Assembly (NCBI RefSeq): GCF_000224145.3
Contig: NC_020168.2
Span: 3,817,480-3,881,479, forward strand
Length of the DNA stretch: 64,000 nt
Direction of reading: 5' to 3'
Source: Ciona intestinalis
Lineage: Eukaryota; Chordata; Ascidiacea; Phlebobranchia; Cionidae
Shown: positions 33,395-45,360 of the stretch, one piece after another
How positions within the stretch are numbered: position 1 is the stretch's first letter
Layout of the letters: the number at the start of each line of letters is the position of its first letter
Position numbers and translations under genes: made by a program
The notes under the pieces: model-generated
Database searches by the model: none
Seen by the model: only the letters and a program-made list of their open reading frames with translations
Told to the model about the DNA's origin: nothing

Positions 33395-33808
33395 ATGGAA
33401 GTAACCAATAAGTGTTCTGCTATGTTAAGTAATATGGAAGTTCTGAACATTTTAAACGAATACGCAAACGAGCAAAAGCTGAGCAAGAACAAGAACTCAA
33501 GGAATAACCAGAACTTATCGACAATAACGTATGAAACAATTAAGTATCTTTCTGAGACACCAGCAGGGTTACAGAACCAGGCGTGCATAGAAACAACTTT
33601 GAAAGCGCTTTTGCCGTTTGGTTTAACCAAAGCTGAAAAGCTACAGTTGGTAAACCTTCGGCCAACAACCGCAGTTGAGATCTCCCTTATTGTGGAAGAA
33701 AGCGAAGAAAGAATCACTGAAGAGCAAATTGATGAGATTATTGAGATTGTGTCACGCTTGCCGGCTCCGGAAGAAGAGCAAACTGCTGAAAATATGGAAG
33801 AAACATGA
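33395..33808 (+). CDS. CRCP: RNA polymerase III subunit RPC9 (CRCP)
   Basis: Single-exon gene of 137 residues. RPC9 pairs with RPC8 to form the stalk of RNA polymerase III and takes part in initiation. Aligns along its length with human CRCP: MEVTNKCSAMLSNMEVLNIL at the start, QNLSTITYETIKYLSETP, LTKAEKLQLVNLRP, TAVEISLIVEESEERITEEQ, then an acidic tail. The ATG at 33395 aligns with the human start. FBXO41 starts 163 bases after its stop on the same strand. Confidence 0.95.
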   Translation: MEVTNKCSAMLSNMEVLNILNEYANEQKLSKNKNSRNNQNLSTITYETIKYLSETPAGLQNQACIETTLKALLPFGLTKAEKLQLVNLRPTTAVEISLIVEESEERITEEQIDEIIEIVSRLPAPEEEQTAENMEET

Positions 33809-33971
33809 TTTTTATTTTGGGGGAAAAATGTGATGATTTTTCCAAGGGTTTACTTTGTATTTTTTCATTGGGAATTAATCAAAAGTGCAAATCAGATTTG
33901 TGAACCTGTTATATAATTCACTGAAAAATTCCAGGGGTGGTTAGGTTGATTTTGTAGCTGTAGGTTTCGGA

Positions 33972-36900
33972 ATGAACTCCTCACTTGGTGGCAGCATGTA
34001 CTACAGTTCAGAAGACATGCTCCCTTACCGATGTCCCTCGTGTGGCAGTTCGAAACGCTTCCGAAGCCTCGTTGCTCTTCGTATGCACATGTCTATCATA
34101 CATGACATATCTACAGGCAACAATGGTAACCTGACAAATGAATCAACTGACCTCTTGGAAAAAAGTGAGACAGAAGGACCAGAAAGAGTGAAAGTGGTAA
34201 CTGTTTCATCCTTTTCCCATTTTTTTAAATATTTTTGAAGAATTGTTGTTTTTTTACATTTGACGTTTTATTTTTGATCCGTATATATTTAAAAAATGAA
34301 GTTTATTAGCTGTTAGAAATTTTCAAGCCATATTATTGTGTTTTTCATGTTTTTGTAGGGAACAATAGAAGATGTACCTTCCAGCAATGCAGTTGATGCC
34401 ATCTTTAACAAGTATTCTGGCAGAATGGACAACATACTCGGAAAATATGACAGGTATTTACATAATACACTGTATTGTAATACTTCTAAAATATAAAAAG
34501 TATATAATTTATATATATACACCAAAAGTAGTTTTATTATGGCAGAATGGATAACAAACTTGGGAAATTTGACAGGTATTTAGTATTTACGTAATACACT
34601 TATTTCAATGGTATTAAAATAATCTAAAAAGTGTTATACTTTATAAGCTGTATATATATATATATTAATATACCAAAAGTAAATTTTTAAAACCAACTGA
34701 AATTTTCCAGCAAAACAAAGCAGATTGCTAATAGAATAAAGATGGCAAAGCAACTGGAACAAATAAAACAGCAGAAGAGAGATTTAAATATGATTCGAAC
34801 AAACTGGGAAACTGTTCATGGATTGTCTCAACTTGTTGAAGAAACTGACATGCTTATTAACTCAAGGTGTGAAAATGTTAAAAGTTTTTTTAATTTTTTT
34901 TATTTTGAACACCATAATGTGTGTTTTCTGAAGAAAAAAATTAAGCTGTCCCGTTTATCAAAGAAGGACCTTAATTTTTAAACTAATTTTAAAACAAATA
35001 AAGTATTTTTACCGTGAGTGCTTGAGATAGTAGCCAAACCAAACTAACAAGATATTAGGTTCTCTTTATACTTTCAATTATTTTTTCTCTTTTTATTTAT
35101 TTATTTTATCTTTTTCATTAATTTTTCGTTTTTTCATTAATTTTACCTCTTTGTATTCATTCTATCTCTTTTTATTCAGGTTTTCTCTTTTTATATTTTT
35201 ATCACTTTTATTCATTTTTATTTATCTTTTCACCAGACCCGATAAGTCCTCTCCTAACCCTCCTCTGCATTCAACATCCAATCTAAGTCCTCAGTCGAGT
35301 CTTCCTCAACCTCATACTTCCTCCCATGCTCCTCAAGATGATTATTTGCTCCGGAGGCAAGTGGATGCAGGAGTTGCTCTTGCAGCCAAATACAAAACTT
35401 TAGCAATTGAAGCCGAGCATAAACTTCAAGAAAAAATAGAGTGAGTGTTTCATACACAATGTTGTTTAACAGAATCCTGGTTTTAAACATTTTAAAACAT
35501 GACATATTTCCGACTGTCAAGGACTTTTAAGCTTTACTTGTACTTATGTATTAGGTTGAGGAAAGATGGGACATTCTATTAAGTAGTAAACAAAGAATAT
35601 TCAAGGAATTATAAATCCACATCCTCACGACTCCTATAGACCCTTGTTAATTGTTTAAAATGCCATAAAGATTGTTATATATTATGTGCTAAATGTTTCC
35701 CATCTTACCCTACAGTACTACAAAATACTTTTATCAGTAAAGTGTAAATAAAATCATTGCTATTTTGCTTCTCATTTAAACCAAGATATGGGTTTAACCA
35801 TCATGTTATTTATTTGATACTTTTTCTTTGATAGATTCAAGCGTTTTTAACAACTGCCATTTTGTTGCTATCTTTCTTTTACAATACTAATGTAATTAAT
35901 TTGTTCTACGTTATTCGGTTATTGTATTTAAAAAGATAAGGAAAAATTATAATTTGCAAGTATTAATTCAAGACTTAATATTTTTTCATGCAATAACATT
36001 ATCTTTGTTAAACAAAGCTAAAATATCTTCTTAATTATAACTTTTAGAGAGGAGCATCATATGAAGCAATTCATTCAAGTTGTAGCGAACAAAGAACGTC
36101 ATGCTAAGAAAAAACTCTCTGAATTATTAGAAGAAATTTTGGAACGTGCTGAGACAGCTGAACAACAACTTGAGGTAAATACTAAATTGATTTATTTTTT
36201 TAGGGATGGAAAATTGGATTGTATTTGTGATATAGGACTTTTCTCATTACAGAGGAAAATTAGTTGCCTCTTCTGCATTGTTTAATTAGTAAAAAATATA
36301 TTCCCCCAAATTAGAAAGTCGCTAAAACTAAATCATCCATAATTTGCTTTTTCTTTGGTATATTTTAGTAAATGCCAAAAAAACTCTCTTATAACCGTCA
36401 AATGTAAAAATAGTTTGTAACCTTTAATTTCAGTCATACAGGGGCCCTTCCAGTACAAGAAACCACCACCAGCTACCTAGAAGATCATCTTTACCTGGTA
36501 AAAGGTTGGTAGCATCTAGTTACACTTAACACACACACATATATATCTACCTGCTTAATTATTTAGCAACACAAAGTCTCAACATTCAAACAACAGAAGA
36601 CACAAACAAAGAGAAAGGTCTAAGGTAATATAGGATGTGTATCATATTTTTATAGTTAGGTTTGCATAATTAATGACATTTGTAGTAAAAACCAATGTAT
36701 ACTGATTAAAAAGGACTATTGCTATATTCACCCATATTTCTATTAATTTATTTATTTCTATTATTTATCCTGTAAGATTTTTAGTTTAAATGTAAGATTT
36801 TATAAAAAGTAAAAAAGAAAACAACCATTTTTACTTTTTTAGCTATGTGGTTTAAGAGTTTTTGATAAGAATATATGATTAATTATCCTTCAAATGACTA

Positions 36901-39900
36901 TTGCGGACTTAAAATTCACTCATGTTTATTATACATTTCTACAGACAAGCGCAGGTTCAATAAACTACACACCACGATCTATTGACTCTGGCATTGCATC
37001 TCCACACCATGCTAATAACTCAAACACACAATCAACATTAAACAACAGCGGTGACCGGTATGTAACGAACGTACATTACTCTTATCTTGTTTTAAATGCA
37101 AAAGAAAAAGATTACAGTGCAAAATTTTTGACCTGTACTGTATTTTAGGCTTTTTTTATGGTCACGTGACCGTTCTTTTTCATACACCTTGTACCCATTG
37201 CCCAGTCATGCAAAGATTACTTTTTTATATGATAGACAATTTAGATATTGTATAAAAGACCACTGGGTTGGAGTATTGGATATTTTTTTCTTTACTTTCT
37301 TTTTCTTTCTAGGACATCTCCAGTAGATCCGTTTATTTTATCGGTCCTCGAGCCCCCAAGCAGCCAGGAGTTGAAACGAAAGTGGCCACCACGAGGTGGG
37401 GACAAAGAGCAGTTATACGGAGTCGACACGTCACATTTAGTTGACGGAATGTCACTGTTCCCATTTTCAAACAGAATCACTAACAACAAGGTGAGCATTT
37501 TGCTTTAAAAAGAATGTATTTTAGTTTTTACACATTATTTGCCGTATGAAAACAAAAAAAGTTGTTTTATACTATCATTTATTTAAAATATTCATCATAA
37601 ACTGTCAGCTTCTGAATTATTGTAACAGTTTAATTTTTAAAATGGTTGTAAAACTTGTAATTTTAAACATTTGGATATCGAATAGAAATTCAATATTTTT
37701 AACAAGGTAGTATTTCTTATTAAATTTCTAGAAGGCTCAGTCGTCAAGTTTTGCTTCTGATCGTCGAGTTGTACTTTTTTGTATTTTTTCACGAATGAGA
37801 AACGTCGACTTGCTCTCTATGGCCCTCGTGTGTCGGGAATGGCGAGACGTAGCGAGACATTCTCAACTTTGGAGTCGAATTCGTTTTGACAATCTTCGTA
37901 TGGAAGGGAAGGTATAGTAGGGTGGGGAAAACGGGACACCTTTAGCACATAATATCCAAATATCCTGATCTTGTTTCAAACAATTAACAACGGCCTATGG
38001 AAGTCGTGAGAATACGTTTTTTCTTAGTGTTCTTTGTTTACTACCAAATTCATTTGGGCATAATGCATACCTCAAACCTTTTTGCTATTGAGACAAGCTT
38101 TTTATTTTAAGATTAACTTTAAAATTGATTCAAATTAAGAACACTTTTTTAAGTATAATTTGCTGCATTTCTTAGACAAGATTTTAATTGTGAAAAAAAA
38201 CACTTTTTTTCAGTATTATTTCATTGCAATTTTCAGACAAAATCCCAATTATAAAACACACTTTTAAATGTTTATTATAATAAATAAAGCCATCTTTTTC
38301 CACAAACTGCACATTGTTAAGTTTGAGATTCTAATACTATTTGTTCACAGCTACTGAAGAGAATATCAGAATGGTCATCGGAAACTTGTTACCTTCACTT
38401 ACACAACATAAGTCTTCTGCCTTCTAACATGGATGCTCCAGATACAGAAACAGGTTCTTTATTTAAATTTTCACCCACAAAGTAACATACATGGTAACTT
38501 CTAAGCTGGCACGAGGTGTATGAAACAGAACACTTATTTTATAACGACTGTCGTGTTCCAGCCACGCGAGGATAAAGTAAGTTACATTCAGTTATTCATT
38601 CAACCTCATTTAGACATCATTGTAAGTAAGTTTATCCATGCGTGGCCGGAAAACGACAGTCCTTATAACACAGGTGTTCTGTTTCAAACACCCCGTGGCA
38701 TCTTAAGAGTTACCAAGTATGTTCCTGTGTGGGTAATATGAAATATATATTCCGCCTAACTTTAAAATGAAATTCTCTCTATAACCCACCCCACCACAGG
38801 TTGTTTGGAGGAAGGGTTAGAGATGATCCTTAAAAGATGCGGAGACAAACTCCTCGTGCTGGCGATCGATAGATGCGACCCGGTGATCACAAGTCGAGTG
38901 ATGTGGCTCGTTAGTTGTTACAATCGGTGAATATTTTTTGTTTTTTTTTAATTTGTAGGACATATACTTAAATTTTATGTTATTTGGTCAATTATTTTAA
39001 AGATTTTTTTTAAACTTTTTTATGTAAAAATATATGAATCAAATAAAGTATGATTTTTTTGTAAAAATATAACTTTTCCAAAAAAACAAATACGTAGAAG
39101 GGAAGACCATTGTTTTACACATAAATTAACTCCACCTGTATTAAAAACAGTAACTTTGTTACTTAAACATTATTCTTGGTTTTGCATCATGCATGAAAAT
39201 TATCAATATTTTAACAATTGTTTTTCAGCAAAATTCGAAATATTGTTTATCGAAGTTCGATCGACCCTCTTTGCCACCAGGTGGGGTGGTCGCTCGGTTC
39301 TGCTTGTCGGGATATCGTGTCACTTGAGGTCGCCCCAGTACAACCATGGTGAGAAATTTTAACATTTTTTTTTACCTTTTTTATAAAAAATAAACAACAA
39401 AAGTGAATTTGTTTTACCTATAAAAGTGCTACTTTTCGTTTTATAAGTTTTTTTGTTTTTTTTGAAAGCTATTTGGGTTAAAAACAGTAAATTACAAATA
39501 TGTTCCTACCTAATAAGTGTTACTGTTAAATATATTTTCTAAGAAAAAGATAAAAACTCTTTACAATTTTATAAAATCATAGATACAGGAAAAACCCTTC
39601 GCTCCAATGCAAAAAATGTCTGTATAAAATGGCCACTAATTCCTCTTGTTTGTACAATGACAGCTTCAAATACAATCTTGATGGCTTGCCTGACTAAAGC
39701 TCTTCACCCCTATTGTATAAAATAATTTTGTTCCTTGTTACAGCCCAGTTCCAGGTATGTTTGACAACAACGTGGCTCGCTTGCTAAGTTGGTGTTGGCC
39801 ACAGTTACAAGCATTAAGTTTTGGGGGAATTAATATTGATGGGGCAGGTCTTATATCTGTTGGTAGGTTTTTTAAAATTACTGTGTTGGTTTATTACTGT

Positions 39901-40754
39901 TTATTTTATTGCAATACACCTTTAATGCCTAATTTTTATTATATACTGACATTGCCCCACCATGCGGGGATAAATAATTACCATTTATTCATTACTTTTG
40001 AAAACCACACTAAAATCTGACTTTTTTGTTTATTACTGCTTATTTTATTGCAATACACCTTTAATGTCTAATTTTTATTATAGCCTGACATTGCCCCACC
40101 ATGCGGGGATGAATAATTATCATTCATCCTTTACTTTTAAAGACTTTACAAATTTGATTGGATTTTTTTAATTTGACTGTGTTGGTTTACTACTGTTTAT
40201 TTTATTGTAAGATTCCATAATGCCTATTTTTTGTTATAATGGCGGACATTGTCCCAGCATGCGAGGATAAATAATTATCATTCATCCTTTACTTTTAAAG
40301 CTAAGACTTTAAACAAATTTGATTGGGTTTGTTTAAATTGACTTTTTTGTTTATTACTGTTTATTTTATTGAACATTTCTTACCGACTATTTTTTCATAA
40401 TGTCTGACAATGTCCCCAGCACGCGAGGATGAAAAACAACTAACCATTTATTCTTTGCTCTTAAAAGTGAGACTGAAAAAAATTTTAATTTGTTAAATGT
40501 TTTTAATCTAGCTATCCCTATAAATTATAAATTACTCACTGAAAATGACACAGGAAAATTAAAATGTACACAAAAATTTGACTGTTATTACAAACTGTAC
40601 ATAATGTTAATAACTGTGTATGTATTTTAACAGCATTAACTGNNNNNNNNNNNNNNNNNNNNNNNNNNNNNNNNNNNNNNNNNNNNNNNNNNTCCTGCAG
40701 GATTTGGAGCAAGATCCAAAACACGGTCACGTGGTCCACGTCGAATGCGATTAA
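33972..40754 (+). CDS. FBXO41: FBXO41, zinc-finger/coiled-coil F-box protein (last exons partly in a gap)
   Basis: Substrate-recognition subunit of an SCF-type ubiquitin ligase, in mammals mainly neuronal. Exons: 33972-34196, 34359-34453, 34711-34866, 35237-35440, 36048-36174, 36434-36504 (donor GTTGGT), 36567-36624, 36945-37057, 37313-37490, 37732-37911, 38351-38453, 38800-38926, 39229-39348, 39744-39862, 40634-(gap), 40701-40754. The N terminus has a C2H2-like finger YRCPSCGSSKRFRSLVALRM, close to human YRCPRCGEHKRFRSL. Next come coiled coils (QFIQVVANKERHAKKKLSEL, EILERAETAEQQLE), a Ser/Asn-rich linker, the F-box (VVLFCIFSRMRNVDLLSMAL, VCREWRDVARH) and LRR-like repeats (CLEEGLEMILKRCGDKLLVL, YRSSIDPLCHQVGWSLG). 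The last exon DLEQDPKHGHVVHVECD matches the human C terminus. Exon 15 is truncated by Ns at 40643. Confidence 0.92.
34420..34600 (+). repeat. Tandem duplication of the end of FBXO41 exon 2 and its donor
   Basis: GGCAGAATGGACAACATACT and the following donor region (34420-34477) recur as GGCAGAATGGATAACAAACT (34542-34600), including the GACAGGTATTTA splice donor. Using the AG at the start of the second copy, the extra piece would be a 30-base exon (34548-34577) in the right phase, encoding MDNKLGKFD between Arg codons. Whether it is spliced in is unknown. Confidence 0.7.
35548..35720. mobile_element. TAGTAGGGTGGGG-type MITE
   Basis: GTATTAGGTTGAGGAAAGAT start, ATCTTACCCTACAGTACTA end; FBXO41 intron. 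Confidence 0.7.
37150..37285 (-). mobile_element. Degenerate SINE fragment
   Basis: TGGTCACGTGACCGTTCTTT, TTTCATACACCTTGTACCC and ATTGTATAAAAGACCACTGG follow the reversed SINE order with internal losses. Confidence 0.45.
37913..38050. mobile_element. TAGTAGGGTGGGG-type MITE, one end lost, abutting a splice donor
   Basis: TATAGTAGGGTGGGGAAAAC begins one base into the intron after FBXO41 exon 37732-37911, so the donor GTATAG consists of one base plus the MITE terminus. Internal landmarks run to TTTACTACCAAATTC; the far end is missing. Confidence 0.8.
38470..38592 (+). mobile_element. SINE 3' part
   Basis: AAAGTAACATACATGGTAAC, GCTGGCACGAGGTGTATGAA, TATAACGACTGTCGTG, GCGAGGATAAAGTAAGTTAC. Forms an inverted pair with the next element. 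Confidence 0.7.
38616..38740 (-). mobile_element. SINE 3' part, reverse
   Basis: GTAAGTTTATCCATGCGTGG, AAAACGACAGTCCTTATAAC, GGTGTTCTGTTTCAAACACC, AGAGTTACCAAGTATG; inverted relative to the copy 25 bases upstream. Confidence 0.7.
39880..40500 (+). repeat. Four-copy tandem repeat, about 140-160 bp units, in an FBXO41 intron
   Basis: Units begin near 39888, 40026, 40186 and 40347 with GTTTATTACTGTTTATTTTA and contain CTGACATTGCCCCACCATGC followed by GGGGATAAATAATTA-like sequence. The units diverge progressively. Confidence 0.75.
40643..40692. other. Assembly gap (50 N) in FBXO41 coding sequence
   Basis: Gap begins 9 bases into an exon (GCATTAACTG after an acceptor) and ends 8 bases before the acceptor of the last exon, so coding sequence is missing. 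Confidence 0.99.
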
Positions 40755-42168
40755 TTTATGACGTCATTGCATTGTAGTTTCATTTATCGACTCTCGAAAA
40801 TCGCAAAACTATCTCTTTAATTATTCCGAATTATTTACACATTGCCCACAAACCATCATCGTATTTCTAGCAATAGTCGTTTAGTAGGGTGGGGTAAAAC
40901 GGGACACCTTAGCACATAATACCTAAATTTTCTGATCGTGTTTTGAACAAATAACAACGGTCTATGGGAGTTGTAAGGATATAGTTTTATAATTCTTTGA
41001 ATTTTCTTTGTTTACTACCAAATGGGACGGGAAAATAGAATGAAAAAGTGTCCCTACTTCCCCCACCCTACTATACATATATTATATGTGTATGTGTGTC
41101 GGTGGTAATCAGTTCCATATTGTAGCTTTTTAATGATATTTATTCCATTTTATTTCTCCACGATCAAGTACTAGTCTCACACTTGCCCTTTAACGTACTT
41201 CATATTTAGCTACGCGTATTTTATAATCATTTGCACACGCTTTGTCCAAAAAGCATATTTTTACAGAAAATAGCAATAGTTATCGCTAGGCACTTTTCAC
41301 TGTAGAATTCATATATCTATTTATATAACATCGGTACGGGTTTATACCTTTGGTGGTTCTGTTTACAGCCAATTTCAACTGGTTGGTGCAATATATTGGC
41401 AGTAGTTTGTTGGGTGGCGGTACAATTATGTAGGGTGTTACGTCTTTACTATGTAAACGTAAATGGTGTATATGTCTAGAGTCGGGAGTTTTAGTAGGTA
41501 AATCTGACCTTTATTATGTACTGTTATTTGTGGTGTTAGTTTGTCGTCCATATTTTGGTAATAAAAGTGAAAAGAATAGGTATTGGCATATTACTGTCTT
41601 ATTTCTTAAACGAGAGAGTTTGTTTCAAAAGAGAACTTTTTGTTCAGAAAGTGAAATGTTCGTAACGAATATACAATGTCTGATGAGAAGTCCTTAAAGC
41701 ACATGTATTCTATTGCCATCTTCTATCGAAAGAGTTTTTAAAAAATAAACGTTTAAAGAATCTAGCAGCTACTGTTATATAGAGTGTTATAGACCATAGT
41801 AATAAAAGTTGCCTTCAAAACAAGATCCTTTGATAATGCACTTCTAGCACGTGGGAACCTGGGTGTCCAACTGCATCGCAATTCAAGCCATTCCTATAGT
41901 CAGGATGTTTTCAAAACATTTGATCGAAGGAAGACGCACGCAATCACACTGCTGCAAAACGTCGCAAAAGCAGATTTCTACAAACTCTTCGGTAAAACGC
42001 CGAGAAATAGTTGCTTCTTTCGTTAGATTACTTGGAAGCAAAAGCAATTACCAGAAAATAATACGTAACCAGCAACTGTTAAAATCAGGATGTGATGTCT
42101 TTGCGTTATGAGATATATTTGTTTACTGTTTTCTTTCAGTTTAAATAGAGTTTACGCAGAAGTTGATA
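40755..42168. other. 1.4-kb spacer FBXO41 to MFSD6-like gene
   Basis: Holds the FBXO41 3' UTR (AATAAA at 41570-41575), a TGACGTCA palindrome at 40759-40766, one MITE (40881-41074) and the leader of the next gene. The open frame 41851-42111 has no recognised similarity. Confidence 0.5.
40881..41074. mobile_element. TAGTAGGGTGGGG-type MITE, well preserved
   Basis: TTAGTAGGGTGGGGTAAAAC start, CTTCCCCCACCCTACTATA end, full internal order. Confidence 0.85.
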
Positions 42169-45100
42169 ATGTTTAAGTGCCAAGTTAACGTGCGGATGAT
42201 ACCTGTCAAGGCTCTGAACTTTCTGTTCTATGCAGGTAACTGCGTGTTGATAAACATAAGTCATTTTTCATGAATGAATGTACAATTTAGCTTTTGTACC
42301 TTATCGTAAGCGAAGTCTTTTATTTTGTTGGTAAATAAAACTATAATCGACCTTAAGTTACCATGTATTCATTGTATGCAAACCTAGTAGCCTATTGTTA
42401 TTGTTTGTGTGTATATAGGCATAGTATACTGAAGTGGCACTTCAGTTTACTATCGTATAGGCCTACAATTTTATAGGAAGAACAGTATAGGCTAAAAGAA
42501 CTGCCTTCAAACTTTTTTGATTTTCTTGCGACTTGAAAGCGCGACTGCTATATCTTAATTAAATTCCTTAAGAGATGCGTATGAATCGCTGAAACTATAC
42601 GTGAAATATAAAGTATTGCATGGATTGGCATGTTACAATAACGATGCGTTTCGTTCGCCCGCTGATTTTTGATTAAATACGTGTTAAGCAAAGGGTCTCG
42701 CGAAAACCAGATATGTGGTGTTTATATACGCACGTTAAAAAAGAAACCTATATTTTCCAGGATTGGCATGTTATATGCCGTACAAACCGATCTTCCAAAA
42801 ACAGCTGGGTCTTACAACAACCCAGAATGGTCTGGTTCAAGCAATTGACAAGATAGTTGGAATTGCCACGCAACCTATTAGTGGTTTCATTGCTGACAAA
42901 ACAAAGTCAATCAAAAGGGTGCTAATTGTTTGGTTCATTCTGGCCGCTATTTTCATATTCCCCATGTATTTCGTACCACCTGTGGATTTCCCTCAGTCAC
43001 AGGCCGCTTACACTTGCTGTAGTGCGTCTGCTGGTCGATTAAGCTGCGCTGATGAAGCTGGACAACGAATGGAATGCATACTGCAAAGCAACGAATCGTC
43101 AAAATGCGAGAACACAAACGCAACGACGACCACGATGTGTCAAATCTACAAGGATTCGAACATCTCGTTCCCTGATATGCCTTGCACTACGCCTGACCCG
43201 GTTCAGCATATCAACGTGACTTGTCCTTTGATCGGCGAAGACAGAGGCGAGGTGTATGGGATAACATTTAGTCTCATGTTCTTTCTAACGATCATGAGTT
43301 CACTGTTTCTGGCGCCTTCGCCGGCCCTTATTGACGCAACAGGCCTCCAAGCACTTGGAAAAGAAAAAGTCGATAACTATGGACTACAGAGACTTTGGGG
43401 TGCGATTGGGTACGGTTCTATTGCATTGACAGTTGGTCTTGTCACCGACGCGATCAGCAGTAACGGTCAGATTGATTATCTTTTCGCGTTTATTAGCGTG
43501 AGCGTGTTTCTACTTATTACAGCCGGTGTGTGTACTAAGCTAGACGTAGTAAGTCCTGGTGCTCATAATGTGTTCCGCGGCATTTCTGCTCTGCTGCGCC
43601 AACCAAAGATCATTCTCTTCCTGCTCGTCGTGTATTTTCTCGGCTGCAGCATCGGGTTGCAACAAACCTTCCTCTTCTGGTATGTGGACAGTTTGCCAGG
43701 TTCAACGCAGACCATTCTCGGGCTAGCAATCGTGGCAAACTGCGTGGTAGAGATTCCGTTGTACATCATATCCGGGTGGTTGGCTTCAAAAACTAGCTAC
43801 AACTTTTTGCTCTCTTTCGGGCTGTTCTGCTACGGCGTAAGTATAAACATTTTTTAAGTTTATGACCTAAAGCACACGTTTCAATTTTTTGCTAACGATT
43901 TATAAAAAATCGTTAGACAAATGTGACAAAATCATGCCTGTCTTTAGCCCATCGGTTCTGGGTTTGAGACTTGGCGCTGCTACTGTTATTGGCAAGTAGG
44001 TCATTGCAAGACAAGTGGTAACTCGTAAGCTGGGACGAGGTGTATATAAAACAGAAAACCTGTGTTATAACGGCGGCGGTTACCTCGCCAAATAATTTAC
44101 ACGAATTCGTTTAATTGACGCAAAATGCTGTTAATTAAAACGGTATGCTTTTCTTGCAAAATCAGTCGTATTTGTAAACAGCTATTCTGTAATGCTCTGT
44201 ATTCTATTACCATGCAATTACAGCTTCGGTTCCTCGGTTATTCGCTGATAACCCAGGCGTGGCACGTGATAATCATCGAGACATTGCATGGCCCTGCGTT
44301 CGCTCTACCCCTTACTGCATTGTGTGCCCAGGCAACTCTGTTATCACCTTCAGGGATGGTGGCAACGACTGTCGGCGTTGCGGAAGCTGTTTACTGGGGC
44401 TTAGGTAGGTAGCTTTTGTATGCGGTCTTGCAGTGAACACAATAAGGAATTTTTGGGGTTCAAAATATTTTGGATACTTAACCATGTCGAATTTATTTTT
44501 GTCCGACCTTGTTGGTGGCTTTAAACACAAACCAAGCTATACACTAAAAAATGCTGTCGAAAAATACCTGCTCAAGACAGACACGTATTTTTTCATTCTG
44601 CAATAAAAAATTGCGCTGTATTCAGCGAAGAGACTTTTGCTGAACAGACTGCAATACAGATCGTAATATTACAAACCAACCTTGAAGGTTTCACCACTGG
44701 CGCGTTGCTGGGCGGTGTGGTTTACAATTCCAAAGGTCCGATCGTAACATTTCGTGGCATGATGGTTATCGCTTTCGTGACGTCTATATTGTATGGCGTG
44801 GCCGTCAAAGTGGAAGAAAGATTCGCCAAGCCACCAGAAACAACCGCGGTGCCAGGTAAGCAAGAGTAAATGGCGCGTTTTAACTGAATGGAGAGAAAGT
44901 ATGAAAACAACGAATGGAGTTGGCTTATATCAATTATTGGTGCTGGATGTTTTATTTCAGGGTGAAACAGTGCATTTACCCTCTTGCATTTGTTATAAAG
45001 AACACTTGTATAAAATGGTGCTGTACAAGCTTCAGTAACGCCTTTTTGTACCTTTCGTACGAGTCAAAAATACAAAAATACATCGCATCGACATGTATCG

Positions 45101-45311
45101 ATCAATTTGGAATTTTTGTGGATCGTATTCGCTGCATATTCTAATTTCTTTAACTCCAAAGACTTTAAAAAAATGTGGGAGACATTAATTTACAATCTTC
45201 GGATTAAAAGCTGCGGATTTCATCCATTTTTTAGACCACTCGTCCGAGAACGAATCTCCGATTGACGAGGAAGACCAGAAATCGAGACCAAACAAGAAAA
45301 ATATTCTGTAA
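42169..45311 (+). CDS. MFSD6-like major facilitator transporter
   Basis: Five exons: 42169-42235, 42761-43836, 44224-44404, 44688-44855, 45235-45311; 1569 bases, 522 residues. Twelve-helix MFS membrane protein of the MFSD6 type; substrate unknown. Helix 1 and loop, VKALNFLFYAGLACYMPYKP then IFQKQLGL, match the human YKQLGMSPSQSGLL region, and GFIADKTKSIKR is the MFS loop 2-3 motif. A long extracellular loop rich in Cys and N-glycosylation sites (about residues 90-160) follows, as in MFSD6. Other conserved blocks are YGLQRLWGAIGYG, FLFWYVDSLPG, ETLHGPAFALPLTALCAQAT and GFTTGALLGGVVYNSKGPIV. The C-terminal tail is acidic and ends KKNIL. AATAAA at 45355-45360 lies 44 bases past the stop. It is convergent with LARS2, 321 bases apart. 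Confidence 0.9.
43935..44095 (+). mobile_element. SINE, degenerate
   Basis: CGGTTCTGGGTTTGAGACTT (B-box side), GTGGTAACTCGTAAGCTGGG, ACGAGGTGTATATAAAACAG, CCTGTGTTATAACGGCGGCG; in an intron of the transporter gene. Confidence 0.6.
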
Positions 45312-45354
45312 ATTCCTTTGGAGGTTTACAGCGACACCGATAACGGCTTTTTTC

Positions 45355-45360
45355 AATAAA
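45355..45360 (+). terminator. Poly(A) signal of the MFSD6-like gene
   Basis: AATAAA 44 bases after the stop codon, before the convergent LARS2 gene. Confidence 0.6.

Noticed and set aside
41851-42111. 86-codon frame before the MFSD6-like gene
   Set aside because: No recognised similarity; lies in the leader region of the transporter gene.
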